A stretch of DNA of 64,000 nucleotides from Bradysia coprophila (GCF_014529535.1 NW_023503295.1:5564663-5628662), one strand, 5' to 3'. Positions 32,813-46,000 are shown, counted from the first letter of the stretch. Program-made: numbers and translations. Notes: generated by a model not told the origin, from the letters alone.

Positions 32813-35800
32813 ATGAGTGCGGATACTAATGATGATACAAATTTGGACGCGATTTTTAGAGAAGTTGGGGAATTCGGACGGTATCACATTTTCATATATT
32901 TACTTATTAGCATTCCAAACATTATATCGTCTGCGACATTTGTTAATTATATGATATCGGCTACCACCTTGGAATATCGGTAAGTTTTCTCAGCTTTCCT
33001 GTCTGTTTGTTTGAATTAAATAACAGACTCATTTACAAACTAGGTTCGTTAGAGCATATTTATTGGTGTCTTCATTGCTTTAACTTCAAATGATGGATAT
33101 AACAAAAGAACCAATTGTTTTTATATGTGATTTTGTACAATATTTACTAGATGCGTGATATATATAGTGTTCAAAGAGAATGTCAAAAAGAGTGTTCACC
33201 CATCGAGCTCAGTTAAATTAACTGGTTTTTTCCTAGTTAACTCGACTTTTACATACAAATTTTGACGTATCACCCAACGGAACCAGTTAATTTTTCTCTC
33301 TTTTACGCTCTTTGAACACTGTATAGAGTGTTTAAGTGAGAGAGATGGCGGAACGCCAACCTATTGTTCCATCTCTGGGTCTGCTGTCAGATTCTTTTGT
33401 ATTATCAACTCTGTCATCATCACCATCACCTTTATCATCATTCACCGACTTGCGATGTATTATCGATGACAGCAGACCCCGAGTTGATTTTCCATCGCGC
33501 TCTACTTAAACACCGTATAGCCCAAAATGTCACGATTATTCAATACAGTGTTTAAGGATAACGATTTTTGACCACTTTGTTTAAACTGGTCTCGGGGTCA
33601 CACGTCAAAATGAGAGAAATCACATACAAATTTAAAGTGGGCTCAACTCTCAATTTCTTTTTTCATTGATGAATATTTGACAATCGAGCTACACCTAGTT
33701 GCTGGTGGAAGATCTCCGAAAATGGAAAATGGGTGTTTTTTAACCTCATTTTTTGGCCGCTAAATGTGAGCGATGCAGATGAAAAATTTATAAAAACCCA
33801 AATTTTCTATCACGACGGACATTTTGTTTTCACAAATTTTGTATGGTGGCCGATGTTCGAATTTCTATTGTCATTAAGGATAACCACAATGATATTAAGA
33901 ATAATCAAAAGCGATTCATTCAAATGAAACGAGATGGCGACATAGTATTTCGTTTGTATCAAAACTGAGTACTTGTAACCTCTTAATTTGTTTTTTTCTA
34001 AGTACTTTCATCCTTTTCTGTTATTGCAATGCCTGGACGGATTTCGGCAGCTTATCATGTTCTTTTATTTTGAATTATAGGTGTAGAGTTCCTGAATGTG
34101 ATGTTAGTGGAAATAATCGGGATATCCCGTTTGATCAACCTTGGTTGGAAAACGCCATTCCGTTCACGCAGAACAAAATCGATAGATGTCATCGGTATGC
34201 ACCACGGAACAGCACAGCGGCGGTGAATGGACAGTGTCACGCCCATTTGTTCGACACTGCCAAATTAATTGAGTGTTCCGAATATGTTTACACTTCTGAT
34301 GAGAAAAATGTTCAGACGGAGGTTCAACTAAATACAGTTTAACCTCTTACAGTCTTTCTAAAAACTGTCAAAATTAAATTTTAGTTCAACACTCACTGTG
34401 GTGAGACTTACAAATTGGCTCTTGTTGGAACTATAAGTAGTGTGGGACGTTTCGTATTCTTGCCATTTAGTGGACTTTTGGCTGACAAGTTAGAGATGAA
34501 TTTAATCATTCAAATTAATCATAGTTGAGCTGTGATCTATTTGTTGCATAGATATGGCCGATTGAAAGTGGTTATCATAGGAATGACGTTTTGCAGTCTG
34601 ATTGGTCTGTTGAAATCATTTTCAGTGAATTATTTGATGTACCTGACGGTAAGATGACGATTTTTTTTTCACAATTATTCAAATATTTGACGCCGTCAGT
34701 GCGGTCGAAATTCAAAATGGAAAGTGCCTAATTTTCATACAAGGAAGCGTTAAGATTTACTGTTCGGTTCACTTTTTCATCGATTCGTTCACTTGAAATT
34801 CAAATTTTAGTCACACTTACGGCGTGAAATCATTCAAGAGCGGGCTGGCCTGAGTCTTGTGGAGGTTTTTTTTCAAAATTATTCCCTTATGGTTATTGAA
34901 GAGGTGTACTAATTCTTGTTTTGTGAACATTTTCTGATGTCTAGCATTGATAAGTGCCGTGGCTCTATTACCACAAGAGCAGGTGAATTTCTCGAACCAA
35001 TCTATCCTGTATGGCATTGTGCCGATTAGTAACTCCAATCATATTCGGAATACAGTGGTTGATAATATGCCGGAATATGCGGCAGAGTGTCCTTTTCCCA
35101 ACCACATCCGAGGGGTAATCACTGATTTACTAGCTCAGTAAATCACGGTAAATCACAGTAAATCAAGTAAATCAAAAATGAAGTTTCTACTAAATTTGAA
35201 TCTATTTACTTCAATTTGTATTAGTTCATGAAATTTATCCTATATGTTTACGGCCACGATACTTCGAAATGTAATCCAGTGACAATTAAAAATTTTTCAA
35301 AAATTTTTCAAAATTTTTTGTGATTTACCGTGATTTACTTGATTTACTGATTTACTAGTGATTACCCCCTTGACCACATCGACGAAACTTTGCGTCAGTG
35401 GATGACTGTAAACAACTCACTCCAAGAAGAGGCAAAGGTAGGGATGGGAGGCGTTCAAAATTATCGATAATATCAATCGAAAGAAATTATCGATAATCGA
35501 TTAATCATATCGTTATCGATAATTTAATAATTATCGATAATTATCAAAATATCGAAATTCGATAATTATCAAAATATCGATATTTTGATATTTATCCGAA
35601 AATTCATGATAATATACCGATATATCGGAATATATCGATAAATATCGTATTTTCGGACCGAAATATCGATATATCGAATTATCGATATCTTGATAATTAT
35701 CAAAATATTAATAATTATCGATTATCGATATTTTTTTGATAATTTTCGATAAAAAAAGTCTTTTCGACCGATAAAAAAAATCATTTCCTGGAGGGCGTTG

Positions 35801-37732
35801 CATAAGTTCTTCTCTTTTGCCCCCGTTCTTTGCTGAAACCTATTCATCACTTTGATTGTATAGATAAAATTCAGACATGCTCTGGTTATAAAATGTCTGT
35901 TGGAAAATCGAAGGTAAGAGCGAGCTTGAGCGGGAATATTTCGATGATAATGTATACTCACTGTGTATAGCATTTGCCTTGATACGGTTTATTTATGAGT
36001 ATTTTAGAAATCGATTTTTAGGCGCGGATCTGAGTCGAAATTTTGTACGACATCCGGTGTACGAAGCTATCGAAGGCCACTTATTTAGCTCTGATACAAT
36101 TCCCTCGACAATTCCTTTCTTATACAGTAGAATCGTGATTGATCGTTTCCGAGAGTCCTCATCGCACGACAGTTGCTACAGTGAATGAAAACACTTCGGG
36201 TAATGGATCAGATAATGCGTTATGTCAATGCACTTCACGCTGCAGAAAGTACTCTATTTTACATGAAAATGTTTACAGTGTTTTAAAGTTGTGTGACAGA
36301 CTGTCAAGTTTCGGTACAATATTTAAAGTACCACTCATGCTTGAAGTGCGTTGGTTATGTTAGTTTCTGTGGATGACGCTTGACATTTCAAATTTCAAAT
36401 TTCTCAAGTTCCTCGGGTCTAATTTCAAAATTCATGCGGACGGGTTTGTCGGACTGCCTTGGAGCAGATGTCTCAAATTATGTCTGGTTCGGGACGACTT
36501 CGAAGAAAGAGTCATAGCCCTAGCCCGCTCATCTTTATTTTGCATTCTTTGCGTCAATTTCTGACGTCTCAAATGAAATTGAACATTACCCATTTATGTT
36601 ACATATTGGTTGCTCGTCGTACAGTTGGAATTCTTCGAGGCTTGCGTTGGTACTTCCACATATGCTGGTTCGTTTGTACTGGGCATTGAGCTCCTCACAA
36701 CTCGATATCGAGTCTTGGGAAGCACAATAATTTCCATATCGCATCCGATCGGCGAAGTAATTTTTGGCTTGATCGCAATGCACATTCACGATTTTAAACA
36801 CTTGCTGCGAATTACATACATTCCGGGACTATTCGTCTTCATTAATTTCTTCTTGGTGCCAGAAAGTATACGCTGGCTTTTGGTAACGGGTCGCGTGGAT
36901 CGTGCCGTTAAGAATTTGAAAACAATAGCTAGAGTAAATGGAAAACAGCTGTCGGAAACATCAGTGGAACTCCTCCAATCAAAGTATAAGATCGAGCAAA
37001 AAGTTATCCGGAACAAATATGATTTGGATCAGAGTGTGAAGGTTGAAGAAACTGCCGCGCCGGAGACATTTTGCATGATATTTAAATCGAAAACCCTGTG
37101 CGTACGGTTTATTGTTTGCTCGTATCAATGGGTTGCGTGCTGCTTTTACTACTATGGAATTAGCTTGTATGCAACACACATCCCAGGTACCAATCGGTAT
37201 GTGTCGTTTTTGATAGTTGTCTCTGTTGAGATTCCAAGCATATTGATCGCATTGCCATTAGTAAATCGAACACGACGACGAATTCTACTATTTTCAACGC
37301 TTTTAGTCGCAGCAATTTCAATTCTGGCAACCTCATTTGTACCGGAGGAACATTCTGTAATAACTGTGATATTTTCGCTAATCGGTAAGGGTTCCATAAC
37401 ATTTTCGTTCACTTTGTTGTACGTTTTTACGGCTGAACAATGGCCAACGAATCTTAGAACAACTATTATGAATTCATGCTCAATGATCGGAAGAACTGGA
37501 TCGATGATAGCACCATTTGCAGTAATATTGGTGAGTATTATAGCATTTTGAATAACTGCAGATGTTTTCACTAAGCTCTGTTCGTGTTTCCATCAAGGGA
37601 TCTCAATATGGATCACTACCGGCTCTATTGTTTGGAGCCTCTGCCATCATTGCTGCTATAATGGTCATCTTCAATCCGGAAACATATTCAAAAAAACTAC
37701 CCGATACGATTAAGGAAGCAAAACAAATATAA
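32813..37732 (+). CDS. SLC22-like organic cation/carnitine-type transporter
   Basis: Six exons in phase: 32813-32979, 34081-34321, 34385-34488, 34552-34648, 36625-37530 and 37598-37732, about 549 residues as usual for SLC22. Exon 1 has EVGEFGRYHIFIYLLISIPN, the first membrane segment. Exon 2 is the large extracellular loop, starting CRVPECD with paired Cys and N-glycosylation sites. Exons 3-4 carry GRFVFLPFSGLLADKYGR, the MFS A-motif. Exon 5 has VPESIRWLLVTGR (the SLC22 PESxRW signature) and TAEQWPTNLR. Twelve membrane spans are expected. It probably imports organic cations, carnitine or related solutes at the plasma membrane; the substrate cannot be told from sequence. Intron 4 (34649-36624) is bloated by repeats and an unrelated broken exon. 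Confidence 0.92.
33170..33323. repeat. Foldback repeat in SLC22 intron 1
   Basis: AGTGTTCAAAGAGAATGT on the left is opposed by CTCTTTGAACACT on the right. It is MITE-shaped. A second foldback, about 33326-33516, follows immediately (CTGGGTCTGCTGTCA versus TGACAGCAGACCC). Confidence 0.55.
34945..35437 (+). pseudogene. Unidentified coding exon broken by a hAT MITE
   Basis: Removing the MITE at 35109-35372 with one TSD copy leaves an exon, 34945-35108 plus 35381-35437, of 221 nt that is fully open. It follows TGTCTAG, starts in phase 1, ends in phase 0 at a GTAGGG donor, and encodes LISAVALLPQEQVNFSN, then EYAAECPFPNHIDETLRQW, then MTVNNSLQEEAK. Phase and content do not fit the SLC22 gene, in whose intron it lies on the same strand. 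I do not recognise the family. It is probably a captured or decayed exon of another gene. Confidence 0.5.
35109..35372. mobile_element. hAT-type MITE inserted in a coding exon
   Basis: The termini are CGAGGGGTAATCACT and the inverse of CAAGGGGGTAATCACT. The target ACCACATC is duplicated at 35101-35108 and 35373-35380. The interior is AGTAAATCA-type repeats in inverse arrangement. Confidence 0.8.
35455..35765. repeat. TATCGATA-rich AT array
   Basis: Dense ATCGATA, TTATCGATAA and ATATCGATAT words over about 300 bp, each self-complementary. It looks like a degenerate short tandem or palindromic array within SLC22 intron 4. Confidence 0.7.
36226..36353. mobile_element. MITE with 7-bp target repeat, copy 1
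   Basis: The ends are CAATGCACTTCACGC and GCTTGAAGTGCGTTG. GTTATGT occurs at 36219-36225 and 36354-36360. Relatives are at 40325-40472 and 61726-61891. It lies in SLC22 intron 4. Confidence 0.75.
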
Positions 37733-37944
37733 TGGTTGCAGATAGCGAATTTTAGATTTAATTTATAGCTTGCTGAATTAAATCGGATTAAATCAAGAAG
37801 AGTGAATTCATTTATTTGTCATAATGGTGGTCTAGTCGACAACACGGGTCAGATATTTCGGGTGAATTAAATGGATAAGCCCACATTTAGTTTTTACGTT
37901 CTTCATTTAAAAAAATCACGGCGCTGCGTGTTATTGTGTTCACG

Positions 37945-38117
37945 ACAGAGTAAAATAAACCAGGCAGGAGCGGCTCATTTTCGAAACGTGAAATACGGGA
38001 CCTAATACACTGTATGAAAATGAACTCAAATAAACCCTGACATAAGTTGAAAAATTTTATTCGCAAAAAGATATAGGGCTACTGCGTCACGGCCCTTCAC
38101 TAACGTAGGGCCATGAT
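37945..38117. repeat. Dispersed repeat copy 2 plus a family-1-like hairpin end
   Basis: 37945-38085 matches the repeat at 6411-6545. It is followed by GCGTCACGGCCC...GGGCCATGAT, a hairpin with the same GCGTCAC/ATGAT arrangement as the family 1 Helitron-like termini. Confidence 0.55.
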
Positions 38118-38132
38118 TCCTCAGTCATACGG

Positions 38133-39518
38133 TTTTTAGCCCCGTACGAAGTACAAAGGGGCTTATAGGATTACGATGCCGTGTGTAATTGATGGAATTC
38201 GAAGCAGACGGTAAGGGCAAAGTGTTTGCCTATGTTCATAGATGACGAATCCGCAATAAAAATTTTGTCTGTCCGTCTGTCCGTCACGTCGATATCGTGA
38301 GTAAATCAAATTCGATTCCAAAAAAAAAAAAAATGCCCTGAAAGATAGTCAAAATAGTGAGGCTAAGTTCGAAGATGGGCATATTTAGGTCGGCCCTTCG
38401 TGAGTTAGGGCCGCCTAAGTGCTTTAAGGTCTTTTGGTGATATTTATGGCAAAATAAACGATGGAAATGTAAATGACACGGCAAATGATAGGTATTGTCA
38501 ATACCAATCCAGGAAAAAAAAGTTTTTTTTAGATCGGGTGAGTGGACCGTGAGTTAGGGCCTTAGAAGTGAAATGCTACTAGGCCCTAAGTGTATTTTAC
38601 ATAGAACTCGAGTAAATTTCATTCGTTTTTCGTAATTTTTGTTTGATTTGGAAGGTAATCGAATGCCGAATAGAATGTTGTTGAAAAAAAAAATTTGGGT
38701 CCTTGGCCTAAGGCCGCTACTAGGGCCCTATGTGTATTTCACATATAACTCGAGTAAATTTCATCCGTTTTTCGTAATTTTTGTTTCATTTGGAAGGTAA
38801 TCAAAGGCCGAATAGAATGTTGTTGAAAAAAAATTAAATTTGGGTCCTTGGACTAAGGCCACTACTAGGGCCCTATGTGTATTTTACATTGAACTCGAGT
38901 AAATTTCATTCGTTTTTCGTAATTTTTGTTTCATTTGGAAGGTAATCAAAGGCCGAATAGAATGTTGTTGAAAAAAATTAAATTTGGGTCCTTGGACTAA
39001 GGCCACTACTAGGGCCCTATGTGTATTTTACATATAACTCGAGCAAATTTCATCCGTTTTTCGTAATTTTTGTTTCATTTGGAAGGTAATCAAAGGCCGA
39101 ATAGAATGTTGTTGAAAAAAATTAAATTTGGGTCCTTGGACTAAGGCCACTACTAGGGCCCTATGTGTATTTTACATATAACTCGAGCAAATTTCATCCG
39201 TTTTTCGTAATTTTTGTTTCATTTGGAAGGTAATCAAAGGCCGAATGTAATGGTGTTGAAAAAAAATTAAATTTGGGTCGTTGGACTAAGGCCGTAACTA
39301 GGCCTTAGGCCTCTCAATAAATTAAAATTTTAGGTCAACTTGAAATTTGTGTTACATTTGAAAGGAACGTCGTACGGGGCTTCGTAATTGCGCTATGCGC
39401 AATTTGTAAGATGTACACATTTCATAATAATTTGACTAGGGTCACGTGCGCAATAGATGTACGGGTTCGTACGGGGCTCAGTCGCAGCAAACGCTCCGAC
39501 TGTTCTGACGGCTCGTTT
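38133..39518 (+). mobile_element. Helitron-like family 2, copy B
   Basis: It begins TTTTTAGCCCCGTACGAAG and ends GACGGCTCGTTT. About five 145-bp units (about 38580-39300) contain GTAATTTTTGTTTCATTTGG and CTAGGGCCCTATGTG. Near the right end CAGTCG...CGACTG forms a hairpin and TTCGTACGGGGCT is the inverse of the start. Orientation is opposite to copy A. Confidence 0.65.
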
Positions 39519-40324
39519 ATTTAATTTTTTAGTTCACTAATGTAGGGCCATGATAGTCTACGCTTCAAATTCACTTCTCTGTAAATTATTTTTCATGTCT
39601 CGGGCATATATTTCAGAACTTTTCTCGTAATTTGCAGTATGTTTGTGTTCGAATGCATATTTCACTACTTTAAGTGGACAAAAGATTCAATATAAAGTAT
39701 CGCGTTTGGAAGAAAGTTTACAAAAATTTTGAGAACGAAGAGTAATTAGAAAAAGTACACTAACACAGAAAAAAACAAGCCGGACACACACTGATCATAA
39801 GCAAAAATTTGAGGAAACACAGAAACCTCAATTTGCAAGAAAAAATTTCAAAAATTGAAATTTACGCCCTCATTAGTTCGTAGCGTAAACTTGACGCGGT
39901 GCACCATTTTGGCTATGGCTGTAGATGAGAATCTCATCATTGTCTAGGAGCGAGCCGTTTGATTTTCACTTTGACCAGAACTGTATGTTTATGCTGATAC
40001 AATATATCAGTGATACATTCTTTTGCATAATTTTCATTTCGTTTTGTACACTCAATACTCTCTCTAGCAACCAAACTCTCAGCTCTCTATGTCAAATTCA
40101 CACCTCTACAAACACTATTCACATTTTGACTGACTACGCTGTAACCTACATGTAAATTCCAAAGGCTACTTAATTCTTTCACCACCTTAATGAAAGTAGT
40201 TTGTTTGCTAGAAAGAGTATTGGTACCCTACATTAGATTGTTGCATCACTGGCGTCTTATCCTTTAAGTCTACTGAAACAGTTTTTGTCCAATCATGTTT
40301 TCTACCAGGTTATTTGGATAGAAA
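39519..40324. other. Intergenic DNA
   Basis: About 39532-39553 repeats the TTCACTAATGTAGGGCCATGAT hairpin seen at 38095-38117. No gene is seen. Confidence 0.4.
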
Positions 40325-40472
40325 CAACGCACTTCAAGCAACAGGGCCTTTAATGGCAGCTGCCAAATAGAGTACTATTTTGTATGAAAAAATTTATAGT
40401 CAAAAATTAGCCGTATAAACTGTCCAGTTTCAGTTCTCGATTCAGAGTACCACTCATGCTTGAAGTGCGTTG
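40325..40472. mobile_element. MITE of the CAACGCACTTC family, copy 2
   Basis: The ends are CAACGCACTTCAAGCA and TGCTTGAAGTGCGTTG. No matching target repeat remains. Confidence 0.65.
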
Positions 40473-40639
40473 AATCAACGCCGTTGATAAGAATTGTTCT
40501 TTAACATTTGTCTCAGCAATTAAAAATTCCTGTCAAGAACTGTATATTTCTTCTACGTCAACTTCAGATGTGAGTTAAGATTAAGGTAGCTTCCCGACTA
40601 AGTCCCTTGTACATACCCCCTCGGGTAACAACAAGAGCG

Positions 40640-40890
40640 AATGGTGGGAGCGAATGTTGGGAAATATGAGCGAATGAATGCAACGAACGAGCGCAAATTA
40701 TGATCGGATGACGGGAAACTGTGGTCGAATGATGGGAAAATGTGGTTGAATGGAGGAAAATGTGGTTGAATGTAGGAAAATATTGGCGAATGAATGGAAA
40801 ATATAAGCAAATGAATGGAGTGAACGGCTGGAAAATATGAGCGAATGAATGGAGAATAACGAATGGCATTCGCATGCGAATGGTGGGACA
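40640..40890. repeat. Degenerate GAATG/GGAAAAT minisatellite
   Basis: Irregular units of about 20-24 bp such as GAATGATGGGAAAATGTGG and GAGCGAATGAATGGA. The antisense strand is open in three frames because the units lack stops, so the three overlapping frames there are not genes. Confidence 0.75.
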
Positions 40891-41780
40891 GGATTTTCCG
40901 TTGTTGTTTCCCCCTCGAGTCTGTTTTCATACTTTGATTTTCTGTTCATTATTGCAAATAACTCTTTTAGGAATGACATTTTTTCTGTTTTCTGTTTCAA
41001 TATTTAGTCAGAGCCGGCTTAACCCATGGGCAAAGTGGGCCTGGCCCAGGGCGCTGGGAAAATAGAGGCGCTGAGAAATTAAATTTTTTCGACAGTGTAA
41101 TCATTTCACGTTCAACATAAGTCATGCACAAATCAACGTCGATTAAAAAAAATTCGCGCTCGCTTCGCTTGCGTCTGTACATTAAATTCTTGGGGTAAAT
41201 GTGAGCTACAAGAAATGCATATATACATCTAACTTGATATTTTTGAATAATACACGCACATCGACTAACCCAAGGCTGTTCGTATTTGGTTATTTAAAGC
41301 GTTTTTATGATGGTCCTGCTTTAGAAAAGTTGAACTTTGAGGCTTCTGGCTGAAGACACTATAAATAATTTTCAATAACCATTCCATTGCTTCATTTTCG
41401 TCAGCCGCCGGTGATAGTCGGATGATGGAAAGCTTTTAGCTCATGAGGAATTTTCGAAAATTTTGTAAATTCCTCTGAGCTGAAACCTGCTCATGATCGC
41501 CGGACAACGGGTGTTTGGAGCAAATAAAGCAGCTGGAAAAGCTGCAGAACAAATCCGTTTCCGCCCATTGAAAATTGTTCATGGCATATATTCGCGATTT
41601 TTTTTTTTGTCGAAATCCAAGGCCAATTACCTAAATTTCAAGATCTAACACTTTCAGAGTGAAGACAAAGGATCATTCTAGAGTGCCCTAAACTTCAATA
41701 CTTTTGGGATCCCGAGTCCTAGATCCTTGAAATTGCTTCAACGCAAGTCGTTTTTTCCGAATCATGACCTTACCCAACGC

Positions 41781-41980
41781 ACTGCTCCTAGCATGAACAT
41801 AAGAAATATTTGGAGGCTGATGAAGTCACAGTAGGCACTGCGTTTCTTTCGTGAAGATAGGCGACTTGTTTTAGTTGTGTGAGTTCAAACACACAATACA
41901 ATCAATCTTAAGCGGTAGCTCTCATCACAAAAGCCTCCAAATTCGACGTTTGTCAAAGTAGTGTTCATGCTAGGAGCAGT
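41781..41980. repeat. Foldback MITE-like repeat inside the hAT element
   Basis: ACTGCTCCTAGCATGAACAT is opposed by GTTCATGCTAGGAGCAGT, with GGAGGC/GCCTCC further inside. Confidence 0.65.
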
Positions 41981-42009
41981 ATCACAAATATTGTGTCAAA
42001 AATTCACGT

Positions 42010-42111
42010 TTTTTCTCTAACGATCTTCCAAGGGAAGTGAAAAGTGAGAATAATGAGAGGACATTCGAGTGTAAATTGAAAGAACACCTGAATGAAACTA
42101 TAGAATTGTGA
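42010..42111 (+). pseudogene. LINE reverse transcriptase C-terminal tail
   Basis: The frame FFSNDLPREVKSEN, then RTFECKLKEHLNETIEL and a stop matches the usual C-terminal end of jockey/CR1-type LINE ORF2 (WNxLPxxI...FKxxLKxHL). It is followed by an AATAAATTTG-rich 3' tail. Only this tip remains. Confidence 0.5.
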
Positions 42112-42596
42112 TGTAAATTTGAATTGTAGTGTTCATTTTTCAATGTCTGTGATTATGGAACTTTGTATTTGAAAATAGCTATTTGCTAAATAAATTTGTT
42201 TGATTTGATTTGTTCTTCAAGAAGTTCTCAAGAAAAAATTGTTTCGGATTCATTCTACAAACTTCAAACTTAAAATCCCGAAAAATACGAGCGAAACCTT
42301 TTTATAACTTTACTTGATTTTTGTTTGTGGGAAAGTTTTGCGAATTAATCACGAAAACTCTGGTTATATCATATATCTCTCATTCATATATGGTTATATG
42401 TTATCATAAGCTTGCCACCTCGCCTCGCTCGCCGTTTCTAACTACACATTACTTAGAAAATAATATTCTTGAGGAAATGTTGAAAACATTTTATTTGATT
42501 TGGTTGACAATGTAGGAAACAATTTCTTTAATAAATTTTTCATGCGGCGCTGCAAGGCTCGTTGCCCAGGGCGCTGTAAATGCTAAACCGGCCCTG

Positions 42597-43026
42597 TAAT
42601 TTAGTAATCTGTAAACAACATGAATAAGAACATGCATAGCTCAAGTCGTAACAGCGTATGACACAAAAATTTCAGAAATTAGTATTTTTATAAATATAGC
42701 TAATAAATCAGACGCACACCAGTCAGCAGAAGTATTAGTTGTAATGCCAAAAATTAAAATTTTCATTCTCACCTATGTGCTAGTCTGGACTAAAAGAAGT
42801 TACATCCCACACACATTTATTACCTACACGTACCGTTTTCTTGTTAATGACGCCAACCCGTATCGCCGTGAAAATTGTCTTGAGAATTTTGCGCTTAGTC
42901 TATCGATTGAATTGGTGGAGATAGGATTATTTTTTTTTGATAATTTGATTTTTGTGTAACTTTTGTTTTTAAATTGAAATTGTATTTCATTGTTTCTGTG
43001 CTACTAACGAACGACTGAGAACAACG
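42597..43026. other. Intergenic DNA
   Basis: A frame at 42744-42959 (+) begins MPKIKIFILTYVLVW, weakly signal-like, but has no supported gene structure. Confidence 0.3.
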
Positions 43027-46000
43027 ATGGTTTCGGAATATGATTTGACTCCGTATCGTCCATGGAACTATTACTCAAAGCCACGCTATTATACGACATA
43101 TGTGGTAGGATTTTTATCATTTCCTGATTGACAGTACTTTCTTAACGTGATACGATCATTTTATCTGCTTACGACAGTAACGACAAAAATATGCCTAAAA
43201 AAATTCTTCTTTGCCACGTTACTCTTCATTGCTTACGGTACTCTACATGTGGTTGAAGGCGCATTCTATTTTCTAAGGTGGTCCTCAGGTTACGACATCT
43301 GAATAACGAAAGGATCACTGCATTGTCTGAGATAAAACACTAAAATAGTACCGAGTAGCCTTCTTGACTATAAAATTATCGGCTCACTCCACTTCACCAT
43401 TTCAGGCGACATTTCGCAACGATGGTCAAGTTTATTTTCATTTCCAATTTTCTACCGTCAATAAATTGATGTCTATTTTTAAGCGCAAAAATCTACTTGT
43501 ACCTATATGAATGCCAGCATTAATCATTCGTATAAATAGATATGTGAAGCAGTTTACACAAAATTGGTTACCTTAAATTTCACTCAAACACTGCGCCAAT
43601 TCCAATATCATAACAGTCGGACGCAAAACAGATTTTATTATTCGTTAATTTTTTGTTTATTTTATTTTAGCCAACCTGCCTCGTCAGCGACAGATATCAC
43701 AATGCTTACAGATTCTACGTAAGTAAATATGGAAATATCTGTAAGCGTGTGAAGAAAATTTTTTATTTATTTATTTTTGTACAGAGACCAATGAACGTAT
43801 CGTCGTCACACGAAAAAGTAAGTTTTACTTTTACCCATCATTTGAATTGTAAATAATCAACGTTTGTTCGAAAAGGTGTATTTTTTCGTCGACGAAGCTT
43901 TCTAACCAATTTTTAATGAAAAATCACATTTATCTACTGTGAATTGAAAATATTCATAATTTTCAGCAACAATCTAGTTAACAGTGCCGCTTTTAGCTTT
44001 TAGACGCCATCGGGCAATTGGAAAAATAGGCGCCAATTTAGTAAAGCTAATTTTTTTTAAGGACCTCGGGCACCATGTTCTTCTGCTCCACTTCGGGCGC
44101 CACGGGCATTTGCCCATTTGGCCCATATGGAAAAGGCGGCACTGCTAGTTAACAAAGACAGTTGATTTACACACGACAATAGATCAATGTGAAAGAGCGG
44201 ATTCTTCTCTCAAACACTCTAAAATAAGCTGTCAATTTAACAACGCTAATCTCAAAAAATGGAAGCTTCATGTAATTTTTTTGGTGAAAATGATAGCTTA
44301 TTTGTCGTCTTAAACGACATTGACAATGATCTAATGTCGTGAGCAAATAGTATTTGTGCAAGAAATTGACAGAATCCTCCTACAATCATGTCAAGGCAGC
44401 AATATCATACCGATTGTTCACAAAATTTGGAGGCCTAAAATCACTTAGTGTGTCTTGCGAATTTCATTATGTATTCGTTATATGCACTTATATGTTTATT
44501 ATATATGTGTTTGTAATAAATAAATTCATATGCCTATCACATGCCATGTGAATTAGGAATCTGTGCTAGTTACGTGTTGATGTGGTTCGGCATGAAAGTT
44601 ACGAACATCGATACAATATACTGTAGATAATGAGACACGAAGAACGAAATTTCGGAAATATAGCACACATGCAAGTGCAAAAAATGCGAATCACAACACA
44701 AAACGAAGAGAAAAAGGAAATTGAGAAATGCAGAGTTTCAATTATTTTCAAATATTTGTATGACATAATTTATTTATTCAAAGCGAAAAAAAAAACTGCT
44801 CACATACGGCGCAGTCAATAAAAAAACGATCTTTTCAATCAACAAATATTACAATAAATAAAAATCATCCGCTCTATTACTTCCTAAAGTTCCAAGAATA
44901 CATGCCGCATTGCCTCTTTGTATAGCAATAGAAATTTTCTGCAACAGATAATCTTTGGAACGTGGCTCCCCTGATGCTCTCTTCATCAACGATCCCAACT
45001 TGTCAATAAATTTCTTTGTTTCTGGACCCATGCAACCTAATGATTCAAAGGCAAGGGGGGTAAATAAATAGTTTTCTTTAAGACGTATATAATGATTATG
45101 CTTAAATCTCTCCGCTTTATCTGCAATAGACCCTGCTTTCTTAGAGGATTCACTGATGTATGAAGGAGCCAAAGTATCACGTATTGTTACATCCCATAAA
45201 AGTGATTTTCCATGACTCCACGGAACTATTGTCATACCATCAGGTCTTTTACCGTCGTCTCTAGAAATACCAGGTGGTTGCAAAATATTGGGAAATCCTG
45301 CAGAGGAAAATGCATGACCAAAAATATTATTGACAGAATCGTGTTTAGCAATAATCCCTATCTTTAATTTGCACGATAAACCATGCAAACCGTCCTTCTT
45401 AACCACAGCACCACAATTACACTTGTACTCTTCACACATTATTTCGAGCGCTTTCTCAAAACGTAAGTTACGTTACACATCCATTCATGTGATCTTTCCG
45501 CATAAAGTTGCTTTATCTACCCTATAGGGCAAGTGCAAACTAACACACTTACACAAATTATATTCTCCTCTATTCACCTTGCCTTACAGATGATTGTTTT
45601 TGTCGGAAAAAATTTCAAAACAAGCAAAAAAATGATGTGTCATATTCACATGTAAACTTCACAAATTTATTGGAATTACATAAATTTAACATTCCGTCTT
45701 TACTTAAACGAAGAAATCGGAAAATAACGATATCACAACAAATTTTTTCATATTTTTGGAATTTTTCGCTCCAAATATTCATCTGTAAGGCAAGGTGAGT
45801 AGAGGAGAATTGTGTTGAATTTCTGTTTGCACATTCCCTATATTATATCGATGGTTACGAATACAACAGAGAGTTGCTAATATGACGGCTGGGACGCCGT
45901 TTCGACGGATAGAGGGAATATGTCGACCATTTCTGAAAAAAATTGAACCGTATGCTGTCAAATCGAAAACTACAGATTTTTTAAAATACTTCCAGCATCA

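Larger units (their letters stand above)
41009..42596. mobile_element. hAT-like element, 1.6 kb, nonautonomous
   Basis: The ends CAGAGCCGGCTTA and TAAACCGGCCCTG are hAT-type inverted termini. The flanks TATTTAGT and AATTTAGT (one extra T on the right) approximate an 8-bp TSD. The interior holds a LINE tail and a further foldback but no hAT transposase. Confidence 0.65.

Noticed and set aside
36586..37571. Several minus-strand frames up to 139 codons
   Set aside because: Antisense of the large SLC22 exon 5.
40564..41000. Three overlapping minus-strand frames of about 100 codons
   Set aside because: They come from the GAATG-type minisatellite; low-complexity His/Phe/Ser translation.
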